Source: Gemmatimonadota bacterium
GTDB taxonomy: Bacteria > Gemmatimonadota > Gemmatimonadetes > Longimicrobiales > Gaopeijiaceae
DNA length: 64,000 nucleotides
NCBI GenBank assembly: GCA_028874905.1
Contig: JAPPGZ010000003.1
Coordinates: 28,959-92,958 of the forward strand
Reading direction: 5' to 3'
A program made the translations under genes and the position numbers. This document shows positions 8,583 to 18,321 of the stretch, piece by piece. The notes beneath the pieces are model-generated. The model saw only the letters and a list, made by a program, of their open reading frames with translations. It did not search any database and was not told where the DNA came from. Each line of letters starts with the position of its first letter. Positions within the stretch are counted from its first letter, which is position 1.

Positions 8583-9812
8583 TCAGCCCAGCAGCAGGTT
8601 CACGAACCGGGCGCACGCGAAGCCCAGGTAGTTCCCGAGTGCGTACCCGAAGATCCCGACGATCACTGCCGGCGCCACCAGTCTGTGCCACTTCATCGCC
8701 ATTCCGATCGCAAGCGCCGATCCGGGACCGCCGATCGCCGCCTGGCTGGCGATGGAGACCGTGGGCAGGTCGATGCGGAACAGCCACCCCAGCCCGTACG
8801 CCAGGACGACGTGAATGCCGATGATCACGATCATGAAGCTGAAGATGGGCAGGCCGGCGTCGACTACCGTCGCCAGATCGGAGGCCGCCCCCAGCGCGAT
8901 GAAGAAGATGTGCAGCGCGAAATAGGAGAGCACTTCGGCGCCCCGCAGCTTCCGGACCCAGGGCAGCTGCGCCACGATGAGCGCGATGGTGGTGAGCCAC
9001 AGGACCTCCGGCACCTCGCTCAGGAAGCCCACCAGTCCGTACAGCGGCGCGGTATCCGGCATGGTGGCAAGTGCCTCGCCGAAGGCATCGCTGACAAGGC
9101 GCGCCACCCATAGCGCCGCAAGAGGGAGCGCACCGAGAACGGCAAAGTCGGTGATGCTGATGTCCGTATCGGTCCAGCGCCGACGCATGGCCTCTTCGTC
9201 CGGCTCGCGGTCATTCTCTGCGCCGGTGCCGCCGGACGGAGCCACAGCCCGACCCGGACCGCAGCGGCGCAGGAACATTGCGGCCAGCACCCCGGCCAGC
9301 CACACCTGCAGCAGCAGATACGGCACTGTCGACATGTTGTCGGCAAGGGCCGCGGCGGCGAAGGTGCTCGGTTCGACCTCGAGCCCCTGCCCAACGGCCG
9401 CGAAGTTCATCCCGCCGCCCGCGAAGGCCGCCGAGAACGCCCCGGCCAGTTTCCAGGTCTCCGGACCCACCCACCCAGCCATGGTCGCGCCCGCCACCGC
9501 ACCCCCGACAAAACTGCCGCCGCAGGCCACCAGATAGGCAATCAGCAGCGGCCGCCCCGCATGGGCCAGTTCCTTCATGTGCGTCCCCATGATCACGAGC
9601 ACGATCGCGTAGGGAATCGCGAAGGTGAACACGCCTTCGTGCGCCGGCCCCGTGTGCTCGATCACACCCACGTTGGCGAGCGCGATCCCCAGCAGCGTGC
9701 ACACCACCGCGGAACTGATCTTCCTGATCGGCTCGTAGCGCTCCTCAAGCCAGCGCGCGAAGGCCACTACGGCCAGCATGAACGCCAGGACCAGGACGGG
9801 CTCTCGTATCAT
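8583..9812 (-). CDS. DUF819 family integral membrane protein
   Basis: Polytopic inner-membrane protein of 409 residues with around ten or more hydrophobic segments and the DUF819 (YjcL-like) layout. Family-like features include the early segment SSAVVCTLLGIALANVGVI, the glycine-rich loop FAAAFAGGGMNFAAVGQG-like block around residue 130, and the late GGPGSALAIGMAMKW stretch. A hydrophilic loop rich in Glu and Arg near residue 210 splits the protein into two halves. Its function in the literature is undefined; a transporter role is generally suspected. Its position inside a catabolic operon suggests it may carry the substrate or a product. A second, clearly different DUF819 protein is encoded at 57481-58674. 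Confidence 0.85.
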   Translation of the reverse strand: MIREPVLVLAFMLAVVAFARWLEERYEPIRKISSAVVCTLLGIALANVGVIEHTGPAHEGVFTFAIPYAIVLVIMGTHMKELAHAGRPLLIAYLVACGGSFVGGAVAGATMAGWVGPETWKLAGAFSAAFAGGGMNFAAVGQGLEVEPSTFAAAALADNMSTVPYLLLQVWLAGVLAAMFLRRCGPGRAVAPSGGTGAENDREPDEEAMRRRWTDTDISITDFAVLGALPLAALWVARLVSDAFGEALATMPDTAPLYGLVGFLSEVPEVLWLTTIALIVAQLPWVRKLRGAEVLSYFALHIFFIALGAASDLATVVDAGLPIFSFMIVIIGIHVVLAYGLGWLFRIDLPTVSIASQAAIGGPGSALAIGMAMKWHRLVAPAVIVGIFGYALGNYLGFACARFVNLLLG

Positions 9813-9854
9813 GGGATTCCTGTCGATGCGGTTGTTGTCATGGGTTTCGCAGGC

Positions 9855-10877
9855 TCAGGGCGATGCGGTCCTCGCGGCGACCACTCCGCGCACCGCACCC
9901 CCCTCGGAAACGGCTACGAGGTTAGCCACAACGTCCCTGGCCATGCCAACCTGGCCGCCCCCGGTGCCTCCGCCCACATGCGGCGAGAAGAGCACGTTGG
10001 GCGCGCCGCGCAGTGGGCTGTCCTCGGGCAGCGGTTCGTCGAGGAACACATCCAGCCCGGCGCCCGCGATCTGCCTCGCTTTCAGAGCGTCGAGGAGTGC
10101 GGCTTCGTCGACGAGTCCGCCGCGTGCGGTATTGATCAGAATGGCGTCGCTCTTCATGGCGCGCAGCGCTGCGCTGTCGATGATGTGCTCGGTGTGCTCG
10201 GTGTGGGGCGCGTGCAGGCTCACAACGTCGCTCGCGGCGAGCATTTCATGCAGAGGGAGATACCGCACACCCGCCATCCGCTCGTGCTCTCGCGGCAGCG
10301 GTGAGCGCTTGAAGTACAGGACCTCCATGTCGAACGCGCGGGCGCGGCGCACCACTTCGAGGCCGATGCCTCCCAGCCCCACCAGGCCGAGCACGCGGCC
10401 GTGCAGCTGGTGGACATCGGGGTAGCGCAGCCAGTTGAACGCGATCTTTCGTTCCGTCGTGCGGACCGGCTCGACCTCAAGATCCCTGTAGTCCGCGTTT
10501 CGGGTGCCCAAATGGCCCGGAACCAGCTTGCGGTAGAGGCCGAGCATGAGCGCGATGGTCTGCTCGGCAACCGCGATCGCGCCCCTGTGCGGGAGCATCG
10601 AAACCCGCACACCCGCGGCAGCCGCGGCTTCCACGTCCACCGCCCAGGGCGCCCGTCCCTGCACCTGCACCAGGCGCAGCGCCCTCGCAGCCCGGATCAG
10701 GTCGCCATCGATAGGCCTCATGACCGTCACGAGCGCGTCTGCCCGCTCGGCAGCGCGGGCCAGTTCGGGCCCGCCCAGTTACCCGCCCCATATGATTTCC
10801 GCGCCGGCTCGTTGCGCGGTGCGTTCGAAGAGGTCGCGGATCCACTCTGGCAGGGGCTCGATGTGGAGGGCTTGCAT
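9855..10877 (-). pseudogene. D-2-hydroxyacid dehydrogenase interrupted by an in-frame stop
   Basis: NAD-dependent D-isomer 2-hydroxyacid dehydrogenase. The part from GTG at 10730 down to 9855 has the Rossmann motif LGLVGLGGIGLEV, the catalytic Arg in INTARGGLVDEA, the Glu in DVFLDEPLPEDSPL and the His in FSPHVGGG. The family's N-terminal substrate domain continues upstream in the same frame (LGGPELARAAERADALVTV), then meets TAA at 10779-10781, beyond which the frame continues as MQALHIEPLPEWIRDLFERT from ATG at 10877. The domain is therefore split by one stop codon. Possibilities are a real nonsense mutation, re-initiation at the GTG at 10730 (giving a 291-residue protein without the first 50 residues), or a base error in the assembly. 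It lies between the acyl-CoA ligase and DUF819 genes. Confidence 0.8.
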
Positions 10878-10910
10878 CGTCGTGGCAATTGGGTTCGAGA
10901 AGACGACCGG

Positions 10911-12218
10911 CTATCGGGCCGCCGGAGTTCTGTGGTCGGTGAATCGGCGGGCCTTGACCGGGAACCGCGGGAGCGTGCCCACCGGGACGGTATCCACGCT
11001 CGCGCGCAGCCCAAGGATCTTCCGCAGCGCTTCGGGCAACCGTGACAACAGGCGTGTGGCGTCTCCGCTGCGCAACTCCACCCGTACTTCGATCTCGTCG
11101 CGGGCATTCCCCTGGTGGACATCCACCGCGAACTCCCGCACTTCCCTGAAGCCGCGGATCACGTTCTCCACCTCGCTGGGGAAGAAGCCGACACCGTGGA
11201 CATCCAGGAACTGATCCAGTCGACCCAGCACGCCTCCCTTCAGGCAACGGTAGTTGCTGCCGCATGCGCACGGTCGCGAGTGCAGACGACCCCAGTCCCC
11301 CGTCCGGTAGCGGATGACCGGCATGCCAACGCGTCCGAGGTTGGTGAAGACGAGCTCGCCCTCTTGCGATGGATTGCCCGTGTCGGGGTCCACGATCTCG
11401 CAGATGAACTCGCCTTCGTTGATGTGGACGCCGTCCTGTTCCTGACATTCGAAGCCCCACGGACCGACTTCCGTCGATCCCGGGTGGTCGAAGACCCTGG
11501 CGCCGTACGCTTCCTGCAAACGGGCCCTGGTCGACGGGATGCTGGCGCCTGGCTCTCCTGCGTGGATGTTCACCCGCAAGGCGGAACCAGCTAGGTCGAT
11601 TCCGGCGTCTTCGGCGACTTCGGCCATGCGCAGCGCGTATGCGGGCGTGCACACAAGCACGGTGGGCCGATGCGTCATGATCGCCCGCACCCGCTCCAGA
11701 GAGGACATGCCGCCGGCAGGCAGGATCAGGGCGCCGATGCGGCGAGCTCCCTCCACACCGCTCCAGGTCCCGAGGTAGGGGCCAAACGAGAACGGGAAGA
11801 AGATACGTTCGGCCGCGGTAACGCCGGCGGCCCGGAAGATCCGGCCCCAGCACGCCGCGTGCCAATCCCAACTCTCCGACGTGTCGAGCCAGCGTAAAGT
11901 CTGCCCGGACGTGCCGGAGGTGTGGTGCTCCTGGACATAGCGTTCCAGCGGGTAGGTCGCCAGGGTGCCGTAGCGAGGGGTGCGAGCCTGATCTTCCGTC
12001 AGCTCGCGCTTCGTGGTGAAAGGAAGCTGGCGGTACGCGTCCATGCTGCCCAGGTCGGCGGCGGCGGTCATCCCGGCACGTCCCAGCTTCGCGCGGTAGA
12101 AGCCGTTGCTCTTCAGGAGCGGCCCCAGCATGGCTCGCAGGCGGCTGAGTTGCTGGCGCTGCAGTGCCGCGGGGTCGAGGGTCTCGGCCTCGGCAAGACT
12201 CGCTGGAAAGGTTGTCAC
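10911..12218 (-). CDS. Phenylacetate-CoA ligase family (PaaK-like) adenylating enzyme
   Basis: AMP-forming acyl/aryl-CoA ligase of 435 residues, the usual PaaK length. The phosphate-binding motif HHTSGTSGQTL is at about residue 105, HAGEPGAS and STEVGPWG follow, YRTGDWGRL carries the conserved Asp, and the C-terminal subdomain contains GRLDQFLDVHGVGFFPSEVE. A CXCX16-like cysteine pair (RPCACGS) precedes it. The start is taken as GTG at 12218 because family similarity begins close to it; the ribosome site is weak. It is the first gene of the leftward operon and faces the divergent Tat-protein/amidase pair across 72 bases, so a shared promoter region is likely. It would activate a carboxylic acid as a CoA ester; the acid is unknown. 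Confidence 0.85.
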   Translation of the reverse strand: MTTFPASLAEAETLDPAALQRQQLSRLRAMLGPLLKSNGFYRAKLGRAGMTAAADLGSMDAYRQLPFTTKRELTEDQARTPRYGTLATYPLERYVQEHHTSGTSGQTLRWLDTSESWDWHAACWGRIFRAAGVTAAERIFFPFSFGPYLGTWSGVEGARRIGALILPAGGMSSLERVRAIMTHRPTVLVCTPAYALRMAEVAEDAGIDLAGSALRVNIHAGEPGASIPSTRARLQEAYGARVFDHPGSTEVGPWGFECQEQDGVHINEGEFICEIVDPDTGNPSQEGELVFTNLGRVGMPVIRYRTGDWGRLHSRPCACGSNYRCLKGGVLGRLDQFLDVHGVGFFPSEVENVIRGFREVREFAVDVHQGNARDEIEVRVELRSGDATRLLSRLPEALRKILGLRASVDTVPVGTLPRFPVKARRFTDHRTPAAR

Positions 12219-12290
12219 GATCCCCGTTAGTTTGGGCGGATTCCCGGTGATGGGCCGGATCAAGGTAACGGAGTGGAAAAGGGAAGGCCG

Positions 12291-12569
12291 ATGACGATGA
12301 ACCGACGACAGTTCGCCACCGCGGGAGCCGGCGCCATGGCTCTGCTGTGGCAGCAGGCCTGCGCCGAGGTGGCCGACACGGGCGAGGTTTCCCCCGCGAC
12401 CGCCCGCACCCTCCTCGACCACCAGGGCCCGCGGGGCATCTACGAAGACGCGGAGGAGCTGGACCGCCTCCGCGCCGCGATCGCCAACATGATCGGCGTG
12501 CAGCGCGAGTTGCGGGAGTTCCCGCTGGACCCGGATGAGCCGCCCCTCACCGTGTTCTGGAGGGGCTGA
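12291..12569 (+). CDS. Small Tat-signal protein preceding the amidase
   Basis: A 92-residue protein beginning at ATG 12291 with GGGAAGG just upstream. It has a twin-arginine signal, NRRQFATAGAGAMALLWQQAC, shown here as NRRQF followed by an alanine-rich core ending at a cysteine, so it may be a Tat-exported lipoprotein. The mature part (about 65 residues) is hydrophilic and has no recognised domain; it contains a helix-forming stretch YEDAEELDRLRAAIANMIG. The amidase starts four bases after its stop. Small Tat-signal proteins often act as escorts or small subunits for a co-exported enzyme, but the amidase itself shows no signal peptide, so it could be exported by hitch-hiking. That is a guess. 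Confidence 0.65.
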   Translation: MTMNRRQFATAGAGAMALLWQQACAEVADTGEVSPATARTLLDHQGPRGIYEDAEELDRLRAAIANMIGVQRELREFPLDPDEPPLTVFWRG

Positions 12570-12572
12570 GAG

Positions 12573-14042
12573 GTGCAGGAGGACATCCTTTTTCTCACGG
12601 TGCGCGAGCTGTCCGACCTGCTGGCTAGCGGCGCGGTCAGCTCCGTCGACCTCACCCGCGCCTACCTGGACCGCGCGGAGGCGCTCGACGTGCCGCCCTT
12701 CGAGCTGCCAAGCGAGCCGCGCAGCGACCACGACGGCAAGCTCGCCACCATGGTCACGATCGCCCGAGACCACGCGCTCGAGGCAGCAGAACGGGCCGAC
12801 CGCGAACTCGCGGCGGGGCGTCGCCGCGGCATCCTGCACGGCCTTCCCTACGGTGTGAAGGACCTGCTCGACACGCGGGGGATCCGCACCACGTGGGGCT
12901 CGGGGATCTTCCGCGACCGCGTCCCGGACCGGAACGCCGCGGTGATCGACCGGCTGGAGGACGCCGGCGCGGTCATGATGGCCAAGATGTCGCTGGGCGA
13001 ATTCGCGGGCGGCAACACCAGTTCCGCGCTCAATCCGTGGAAGCTCGACCGGACCAGCTTCGGGTCGTCGAGCGGGACGGTGTCCGCCGCCGTCGCCGGG
13101 CTGATCGGCTTCGGCATCGGCACCGAGACGGGCGGCTCGATCGTCTTTCCGGCTTCGGCGGTCGGCGCCTCCGGCCTCCGCCCCACCTTCGGTCGCGTGA
13201 GCCGGTTCGGCTGCATGGCGCTGTCGTGGAGCCTGGACAAGATCGGGCCCGTCGGCCGCTCGGCGGAGGACTGTGGCCACGTCCTGCAGGAAATCGTGGC
13301 GCACGATCCCCGCGACAACGCCACCGCCGACCGCCCGTTCCTCTTCCGCCCCGATGCGGGCCCGATGCGGGGCCGGCGCCTCGGCGTCCACCGGGCCGAG
13401 TTCGAATTGTCGGGCTCGGAGACGACCCGCCGAGTCTTCAGGGAGGCGCTGGACGTCTTTGCGCAGATGGGGGTCGAGGTCGAGGACGTGGAACTGCCGC
13501 TCAGGCCCACGGGGGCGCTCTTCACGACCATCGTCACCGTCGAAAGCGGCACCAACTTCAAGTCGCTCTTCGACGACGGAAGCGCCGCCGGCATGTTCTC
13601 GTTCAACGAGGACCGGCGGGCGGGGTGGATGGCTGGCCGCATGATGCCCGCCGCCGACTACCTGACCGCTCAGCGGATCCGCAACCAGCTGGTGCGCGAG
13701 GCCGACGAGATCCTGTCCCGCTACGACGCGGTGATTGCGCCGACGTGGCCGAACGGGGCGGCCATGCGCGAAGTGCAGGGCGGATGGCCGATCCCCGCAC
13801 GCAACGAGTGGGAACCGCCGGGAGACGTCAGCGCGCGCACTCCCCGCCTCAACTACATCGCCAACCTGGTCGGGCATCCCGGCCTGGCGATCCCCTGTGG
13901 ATTCGACGAGGACGGCCTGCCGCTTTCGCTGCAGATCGTCGGTTCCCCGATGGACGACCAGAGCGTGCTGGACCTGGGCATGGCGTACCAGCGGGAGACG
14001 GACTGGCACCTGCAACGGCCGCCGTATCCGTGGCGGGAGTAG
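12573..14042 (+). CDS. Amidase signature family enzyme
   Basis: Serine hydrolase of the amidase signature family (GatA/aryl-amidase-like), 489 residues. The Ser-cisSer-Lys triad is in place: Lys at about residue 96 (YGVKDLLDT), the GSSSGT motif around 164-168, and the nucleophilic Ser at about 189 in TETGGSI. It opens with QEDILFLTVRELSDLLASG, a common N terminus for secreted amidases after the signal, and it lacks its own signal peptide. GTG at 12573 is the start, four bases after the small Tat protein. No GatB or GatC is nearby, so a role in amide or peptide degradation is more likely than tRNA amidation. It ends 45 bases before the convergent flavoprotein gene. Confidence 0.9.
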   Translation: MQEDILFLTVRELSDLLASGAVSSVDLTRAYLDRAEALDVPPFELPSEPRSDHDGKLATMVTIARDHALEAAERADRELAAGRRRGILHGLPYGVKDLLDTRGIRTTWGSGIFRDRVPDRNAAVIDRLEDAGAVMMAKMSLGEFAGGNTSSALNPWKLDRTSFGSSSGTVSAAVAGLIGFGIGTETGGSIVFPASAVGASGLRPTFGRVSRFGCMALSWSLDKIGPVGRSAEDCGHVLQEIVAHDPRDNATADRPFLFRPDAGPMRGRRLGVHRAEFELSGSETTRRVFREALDVFAQMGVEVEDVELPLRPTGALFTTIVTVESGTNFKSLFDDGSAAGMFSFNEDRRAGWMAGRMMPAADYLTAQRIRNQLVREADEILSRYDAVIAPTWPNGAAMREVQGGWPIPARNEWEPPGDVSARTPRLNYIANLVGHPGLAIPCGFDEDGLPLSLQIVGSPMDDQSVLDLGMAYQRETDWHLQRPPYPWRE

Positions 14043-14087
14043 GAAAAGCGCGGCCGTTGCCGGGAGCGCGGGCGCACCTGTTCTCGC

Positions 14088-15506
14088 CTACCGGCTGAAC
14101 AACGTCCTCCGCGCGAACTCGTTCCTGAAGACACCCCGCGGATCGAACTCGTCGCAAATCTCCCTGAACGCCGCCAGCCCGGGATAGCACCGCACCACCT
14201 GTCCCCCTTCGAGTCCCGCGTCAAGCGGAAACCACTTGCCCCAGTGGAGGCGCGCCCCGAAAAGCGAAGCCATGGCCCCCGCGAGGAAAGCCGCCACTCT
14301 CAGGAAGCGCTCCCGCGGTTCGGTCAGGGTGATCAGGCTGATCGCGTACCAGCCCTGCCCTTCCATGCCGTGGCAGGAGGCCATCGAGATCAGCGTGTCG
14401 TCGGGCCGAACGCGCCGGACGCAGATCGGGTAGTGGTGGACGAAAGAGCCGCGAAGGCCCTTCAGGGCGGCCCCGGCGCCCAGTGAATCGACCTCTGACC
14501 GCACCGCCGGCGAGAGTTCATGGTCCTCGTCGTCCGCCGCCCGCAGGACCTCGCCGACAAAGTCGACGGCCGCCGCCAGATGCTCGCGCGGCACGAACAC
14601 CTCCATCTCCAGGTGCCGAAAGAGGTCGTGGCGCATCAGCAGCTGCCGGTCGCTGCGGTCGGTGACCCGCCAGCGGGGGAAGATGAATGCCGGCAGAAGG
14701 CGCCGATACAGGACGTGGACCAGCCGCCGGCTCCGCATCAGCGAAGCGCAGAACTTCACGCACACGTGCAGCAGGACGTCGATCAGGGTCAGCCAGTACA
14801 CCCGGTAGAGAGCGGCCCCTCCGGCGCGGCGGTTCGTTGCAGCCACCCGGCGCTCGTGCGCCAGGTACGTCCACGCGTGGGGCATGATGTAGAACTGCTG
14901 CAGCGGCGCCTCCGCCTCGCGCTCCAGCACGGCGTCCAGGCCGGGCCGCCAGCGGCACCTCTCGCGCACATAGTACTGCGGCACGCACGGCAGCGTGACC
15001 TCCAGCACGACGCCCAACGCCCCAACCGGGCATCGCGCCGCCCGCAGCGTGGCCCCGGAGTCGACCGTCCGCACCGTCGCCGTGCCGTCCGCGCCGTAGC
15101 ACGCGATCCGCATGCGCTCGACGTAATGCGACATCGAGTGCCGCCCCGAACCGTGCGTGCCGGTCGCAACCGCCCCCGCGATCGTCTGCCGGTCGATGAG
15201 CCCGAGCGACGGAAGTGTCAGCCTCCGTCGTGAGAGGTGTTTGAGGAGGGCGCCGATCCGGACCCCGGCTCCCGCCGTCACGCATGTGCGGTCAGTATTC
15301 ACATGCATATGACGAATGTGCTTCAAGTCGATGAGCACGTCCTGGCTCTCGATGCCCGGGTTCCAGGAGTGCCCGGCCCCCACCACGCGGATCGTCCCGC
15401 CGCGGTGGTCGTTCAGGATCTGCAAGATCTCGTCGTCGGTGCGCGGCGCATACCGACGTCGGGGCTCGAAACGGATGTTCCTCCCGAAGTTGGTCAGATC
15501 CCTCAC
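14088..15506 (-). CDS. FAD-linked sugar-lactone oxidase-like protein
   Basis: Flavoprotein of the VAO/PCMH group most like D-arabinono-1,4-lactone oxidase and L-gulonolactone oxidase. The FAD domain fills the first ~180 residues, with [28 protein letters not shown] and the [10 protein letters not shown] diphosphate-binding segment. The C-terminal substrate domain ends with [13 protein letters not shown], matching the His-x-x-Lys block of aldonolactone oxidases, and a final [11 protein letters not shown]. At position 12 of the FAD loop no clear covalent-flavin histidine can be assigned beyond GHSWN. Start is GTG at 15506, overlapping the stop of the ABC ATPase by four bases. It is the last gene of the long leftward operon, suggesting oxidation of a sugar or polyol-like part of the imported compound. 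Confidence 0.85.
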   Translation of the reverse strand: MRDLTNFGRNIRFEPRRRYAPRTDDEILQILNDHRGGTIRVVGAGHSWNPGIESQDVLIDLKHIRHMHVNTDRTCVTAGAGVRIGALLKHLSRRRLTLPSLGLIDRQTIAGAVATGTHGSGRHSMSHYVERMRIACYGADGTATVRTVDSGATLRAARCPVGALGVVLEVTLPCVPQYYVRERCRWRPGLDAVLEREAEAPLQQFYIMPHAWTYLAHERRVAATNRRAGGAALYRVYWLTLIDVLLHVCVKFCASLMRSRRLVHVLYRRLLPAFIFPRWRVTDRSDRQLLMRHDLFRHLEMEVFVPREHLAAAVDFVGEVLRAADDEDHELSPAVRSEVDSLGAGAALKGLRGSFVHHYPICVRRVRPDDTLISMASCHGMEGQGWYAISLITLTEPRERFLRVAAFLAGAMASLFGARLHWGKWFPLDAGLEGGQVVRCYPGLAAFREICDEFDPRGVFRNEFARRTLFSR

Positions 15507-17179
15507 GGAGCCTGACCCGGCCTGCGGGGCACGGCCGCCAGGAGTTCGCGCGTGTAGGGATGCTCCGGGTCCCGAAACAGCGCCTCCACCGTCGCCGTCT
15601 CCACGATCTTTCCCTTGTGCATCACCGCGACCCGGTCGCAGAGCTGCCGCACCACGCCGAGGTCATGAGAGATGAAGAGGTAGGCCGGCCCGAAGCGCTC
15701 CTGAATGTCGGCCAGCAGGGCGACGATCCGGGCCTGAATCGAGATGTCGAGCGACGAGACCGGCTCGTCGCAGACGATCAGGTCGGGCTGGAGGGCGAGT
15801 GCCCGTGCGATGCCGATGCGCTGCCGCTGACCGCCGGAGAACTCATGCGGCATCCGCGTGACGAGGCCGGGATCCAGGCCGACAGTGGTCATGAGTTCGG
15901 CCACCCGCGCCCCGCGCTCCGCCCGGCTCAGGGTCGTGTGCTGCAGCAGCGGCTCCGCGATGGAGCGGCCAACGCTCCGGCGCGGGTTGAGTGACGAATA
16001 CGAATCCTGGAAGATCATCTGCATGCGCGGGCGCAGAGCACGCAGTTGGGTGGCCTTCGCCTGCCCGAGATCGACGCCGTCGAACACGACTTGCCCAGCC
16101 GTCGGCTCGATGAGGTGGAGCACGGCGCGGGCCACGGTGGTCTTGCCGGATCCGCTTTCGCCCACGAGCCCCAGCGTCTCGCCACGTTTCAACTGAAACG
16201 CGACCCCGTCGACAGCCCGGACCGATCCCGTCCGGCGTTGCAGCGCTCCGCGCCGCACCGGGAAGTGCTTCTTCAGATCGGTGACTTCGAGAAGGGGACG
16301 CTCCGCCGTCGACCCGCCGCCGTCGCCGAGCGCGGGCATGGACGCCAACAGCCTGCGAGTATATGGATGCGCGGGCACCTCGAACAGCTGCTGTGCGGGC
16401 GCGGTCTCGACGATCGATCCCGCGTACATCACGGCCACCCGGTCGGCGACGTTCGCCACCACGCCCAGGTCGTGGCTGATCCAGATCATCGCCATGTCCC
16501 GCGCGGCGCGCAGTTCGGCGACCAGTTCGAGGATCTGCGCCTGGATGGTCACGTCGAGAGCCGTGGTGGGCTCGTCGGCGATGAGGAGGTCGGGGTCGCA
16601 GGAGAGCGCCATCGCGATCGCCACCCGCTGGCACATCCCGCCCGAAAACTGGTGCGGATAGTCGTCAATCCGTTCATTCGGACGCAGGATCCCGACCAAA
16701 CGAACCAATTCGATGGCGCGCTCCCGGGCCTCGCGGCGCCCCAGACCGCGATGCAGCTCCAAACTCTCGGTCAGCTGCCGCCCTATGGTGAGCACCGGAT
16801 TGAGCGAAGCGCGCGGATCCTGGAACACCATCGCGATCTCGGCACCGCGCACGCGCCGCATCCCCTCGTCGTCGAGCGAGAGCAGGTCGCGGCCGCGGAA
16901 GCTCATCTCGTCGGCTTCCACCCTGGTTCGATGCGCCGGCAGCAGCCGCAGCACGGAGAGCATGGCGGCCGTCTTCCCGCACCCGCTTTCGCCCACCAGC
17001 GCGAGGGTCTCGCCGCGCCGCACCGAGAAGCTCACGCCGTTGACCGCGTGGACATCGCCCTGGTCGCCGAGGAAGCGGGTGTGGAGGCCGCGCACGCGGA
17101 GGAGGTCGGGCGTGGAGTCCAGCGTGGGGTCCGGTGTGAGCTCCGACGCCGGGCGGCCGTTGGGGCGGCCCGGAGTCAT
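15503..17179 (-). CDS. Peptide ABC transporter double ATPase (DppD-DppF fusion type)
   Basis: One 558-residue polypeptide containing two complete oligopeptide-type ABC ATPase domains. Domain 1 has Walker [13 protein letters not shown], signature [13 protein letters not shown] and Walker [13 protein letters not shown]; domain 2 has [25 protein letters not shown] and [12 protein letters not shown]. Each ends with the oligopeptide-transporter C-terminal tail ([12 protein letters not shown] and [12 protein letters not shown]). Start is ATG at 17179, overlapping the Gfo/Idh stop by four bases; the first ~30 residues are Pro- and Asp-rich linker. It would power the two permeases encoded at 22174-23939 with the binding protein at 24508-26121, although five kilobases of enzyme genes lie between them. 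Confidence 0.93.
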   Translation of the reverse strand: MTPGRPNGRPASELTPDPTLDSTPDLLRVRGLHTRFLGDQGDVHAVNGVSFSVRRGETLALVGESGCGKTAAMLSVLRLLPAHRTRVEADEMSFRGRDLLSLDDEGMRRVRGAEIAMVFQDPRASLNPVLTIGRQLTESLELHRGLGRREARERAIELVRLVGILRPNERIDDYPHQFSGGMCQRVAIAMALSCDPDLLIADEPTTALDVTIQAQILELVAELRAARDMAMIWISHDLGVVANVADRVAVMYAGSIVETAPAQQLFEVPAHPYTRRLLASMPALGDGGGSTAERPLLEVTDLKKHFPVRRGALQRRTGSVRAVDGVAFQLKRGETLGLVGESGSGKTTVARAVLHLIEPTAGQVVFDGVDLGQAKATQLRALRPRMQMIFQDSYSSLNPRRSVGRSIAEPLLQHTTLSRAERGARVAELMTTVGLDPGLVTRMPHEFSGGQRQRIGIARALALQPDLIVCDEPVSSLDISIQARIVALLADIQERFGPAYLFISHDLGVVRQLCDRVAVMHKGKIVETATVEALFRDPEHPYTRELLAAVPRRPGQAP

Positions 17180-18321
17180 GGGGCTGCGCCGCCCGCCGCG
17201 CCGGGCCGGGCGCCCGGTGCCGCAGCCGAAGCTCGGCGCAACCGATTCCGCAGCTCCCGCATGTCGACCCACCGCCCGCTCGACAGCGACTCGATGCAGC
17301 CATGCACCAGAAGCATGGTTTCCAGGTGATCTTCCGCTGTAGTCACAGGATCGGACTCCCCGCGAACGGCTCCCAGAAACTCGGCGAGGAGCGCGCGGGT
17401 GTCATCGACAAACGGCACACACGGTTCCAGCGCTTCGGCGACCGGCCTCTCCGCGTCGTCATCCCCCTTGAAGTTCGGCCCGCGCAGCCCCAGCCCGCGA
17501 TCGAAGTCGACGCGCATGAGGTCCTCGAACTGCTCACGCTGAATGAGGGTCCCGCGCTCGAAGTCGCTACGCCAGCGGAAGTCCATCCGGTTCCAGGCCG
17601 CCGTCCAGGTCCCGAGATAGTTCGCGCGCACGCCGTTCTCGAAGCGGAAGAGCACCGAGACGCAGCAGTCGCCCTCGTAGGTGCTCCACGACGGCCGCCA
17701 CGTGTCGCACACCATTGACTGGACCTCCGAGTCATAGCAATAGCGCAACAGGTCGAAGTGGTGGATGCTCTGCTCCACCAGCATCGGGTGCGCCATCGAC
17801 ATGACGTAGTCGTTCAGGTCGTCCCTGTTGCCGTCGCGCTGTCTGTGATAGGTGAAGTGCGCATGGCTCAGCACGCCCAGCTCTCCGCCGCGGACGCAGC
17901 GGCGTATGCGCTGCGACGAGGGGAGGTAGCGGAAGTTCATCCCGACGAGCAGATGGCGCCTGGCCGCCTCGGCCCGCGCGATCAGGTCCACCACTTCGTC
18001 GAGATCCTCCGCAAGGGGCTTTTCGCAGAGGACCTGGTGGCGGTGCGCGAGAGCGCGGCTGACGAGGCCGTGATGGGTGGCAGGCGGGGTCGCGATGACG
18101 ACGGCCTCCGCGTCGATGTCGGGGTCGGCCAGCGCGGAGGCGAGGTCGCGGTGGACGACGGCTTGCGGGGCGTGGGCGCCGCAGGCACGCCGGGCCCGCC
18201 CCTCGTCGTTGTCCACGATCGCGGCCAGCGTCGCGTCCCGAGCCTCGGCGATCACGCGCGCCCAGACGCGGCCGCGGACCCCGGCCCCGACGAGGAGGAT
18301 GCGGGCGGCGTCCGCGTTCAT
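17176..18321 (-). CDS. Gfo/Idh/MocA family oxidoreductase
   Basis: NAD(P)-dependent sugar or polyol dehydrogenase-like protein, 381 residues. The Rossmann motif [13 protein letters not shown] is at the N terminus, the family's catalytic lysine segment reads [14 protein letters not shown], and [12 protein letters not shown] fits the substrate-pocket histidine block. Start ATG 18321 overlaps the aminotransferase stop by one base (TGATG). Members oxidise or reduce sugars, inositols and amino-sugars; next to a lactone-oxidase-like flavoprotein and a glycoside-hydrolase-like protein this argues that the compound handled here has a sugar-like part. The C-terminal 25 residues are low-complexity Ala/Gly/Pro. 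Confidence 0.9.
   Translation of the reverse strand: MNADAARILLVGAGVRGRVWARVIAEARDATLAAIVDNDEGRARRACGAHAPQAVVHRDLASALADPDIDAEAVVIATPPATHHGLVSRALAHRHQVLCEKPLAEDLDEVVDLIARAEAARRHLLVGMNFRYLPSSQRIRRCVRGGELGVLSHAHFTYHRQRDGNRDDLNDYVMSMAHPMLVEQSIHHFDLLRYCYDSEVQSMVCDTWRPSWSTYEGDCCVSVLFRFENGVRANYLGTWTAAWNRMDFRWRSDFERGTLIQREQFEDLMRVDFDRGLGLRGPNFKGDDDAERPVAEALEPCVPFVDDTRALLAEFLGAVRGESDPVTTAEDHLETMLLVHGCIESLSSGRWVDMRELRNRLRRASAAAPGARPGAAGGAAP

Noticed and set aside
10911..14015. A 1,034-codon open frame on the minus strand covering the amidase gene
   Set aside because: Only the last ~435 codons encode a recognisable protein (acyl-CoA ligase). The rest is antisense to the amidase and has the Arg/His/Gly-rich composition of non-coding frames in GC-rich DNA.
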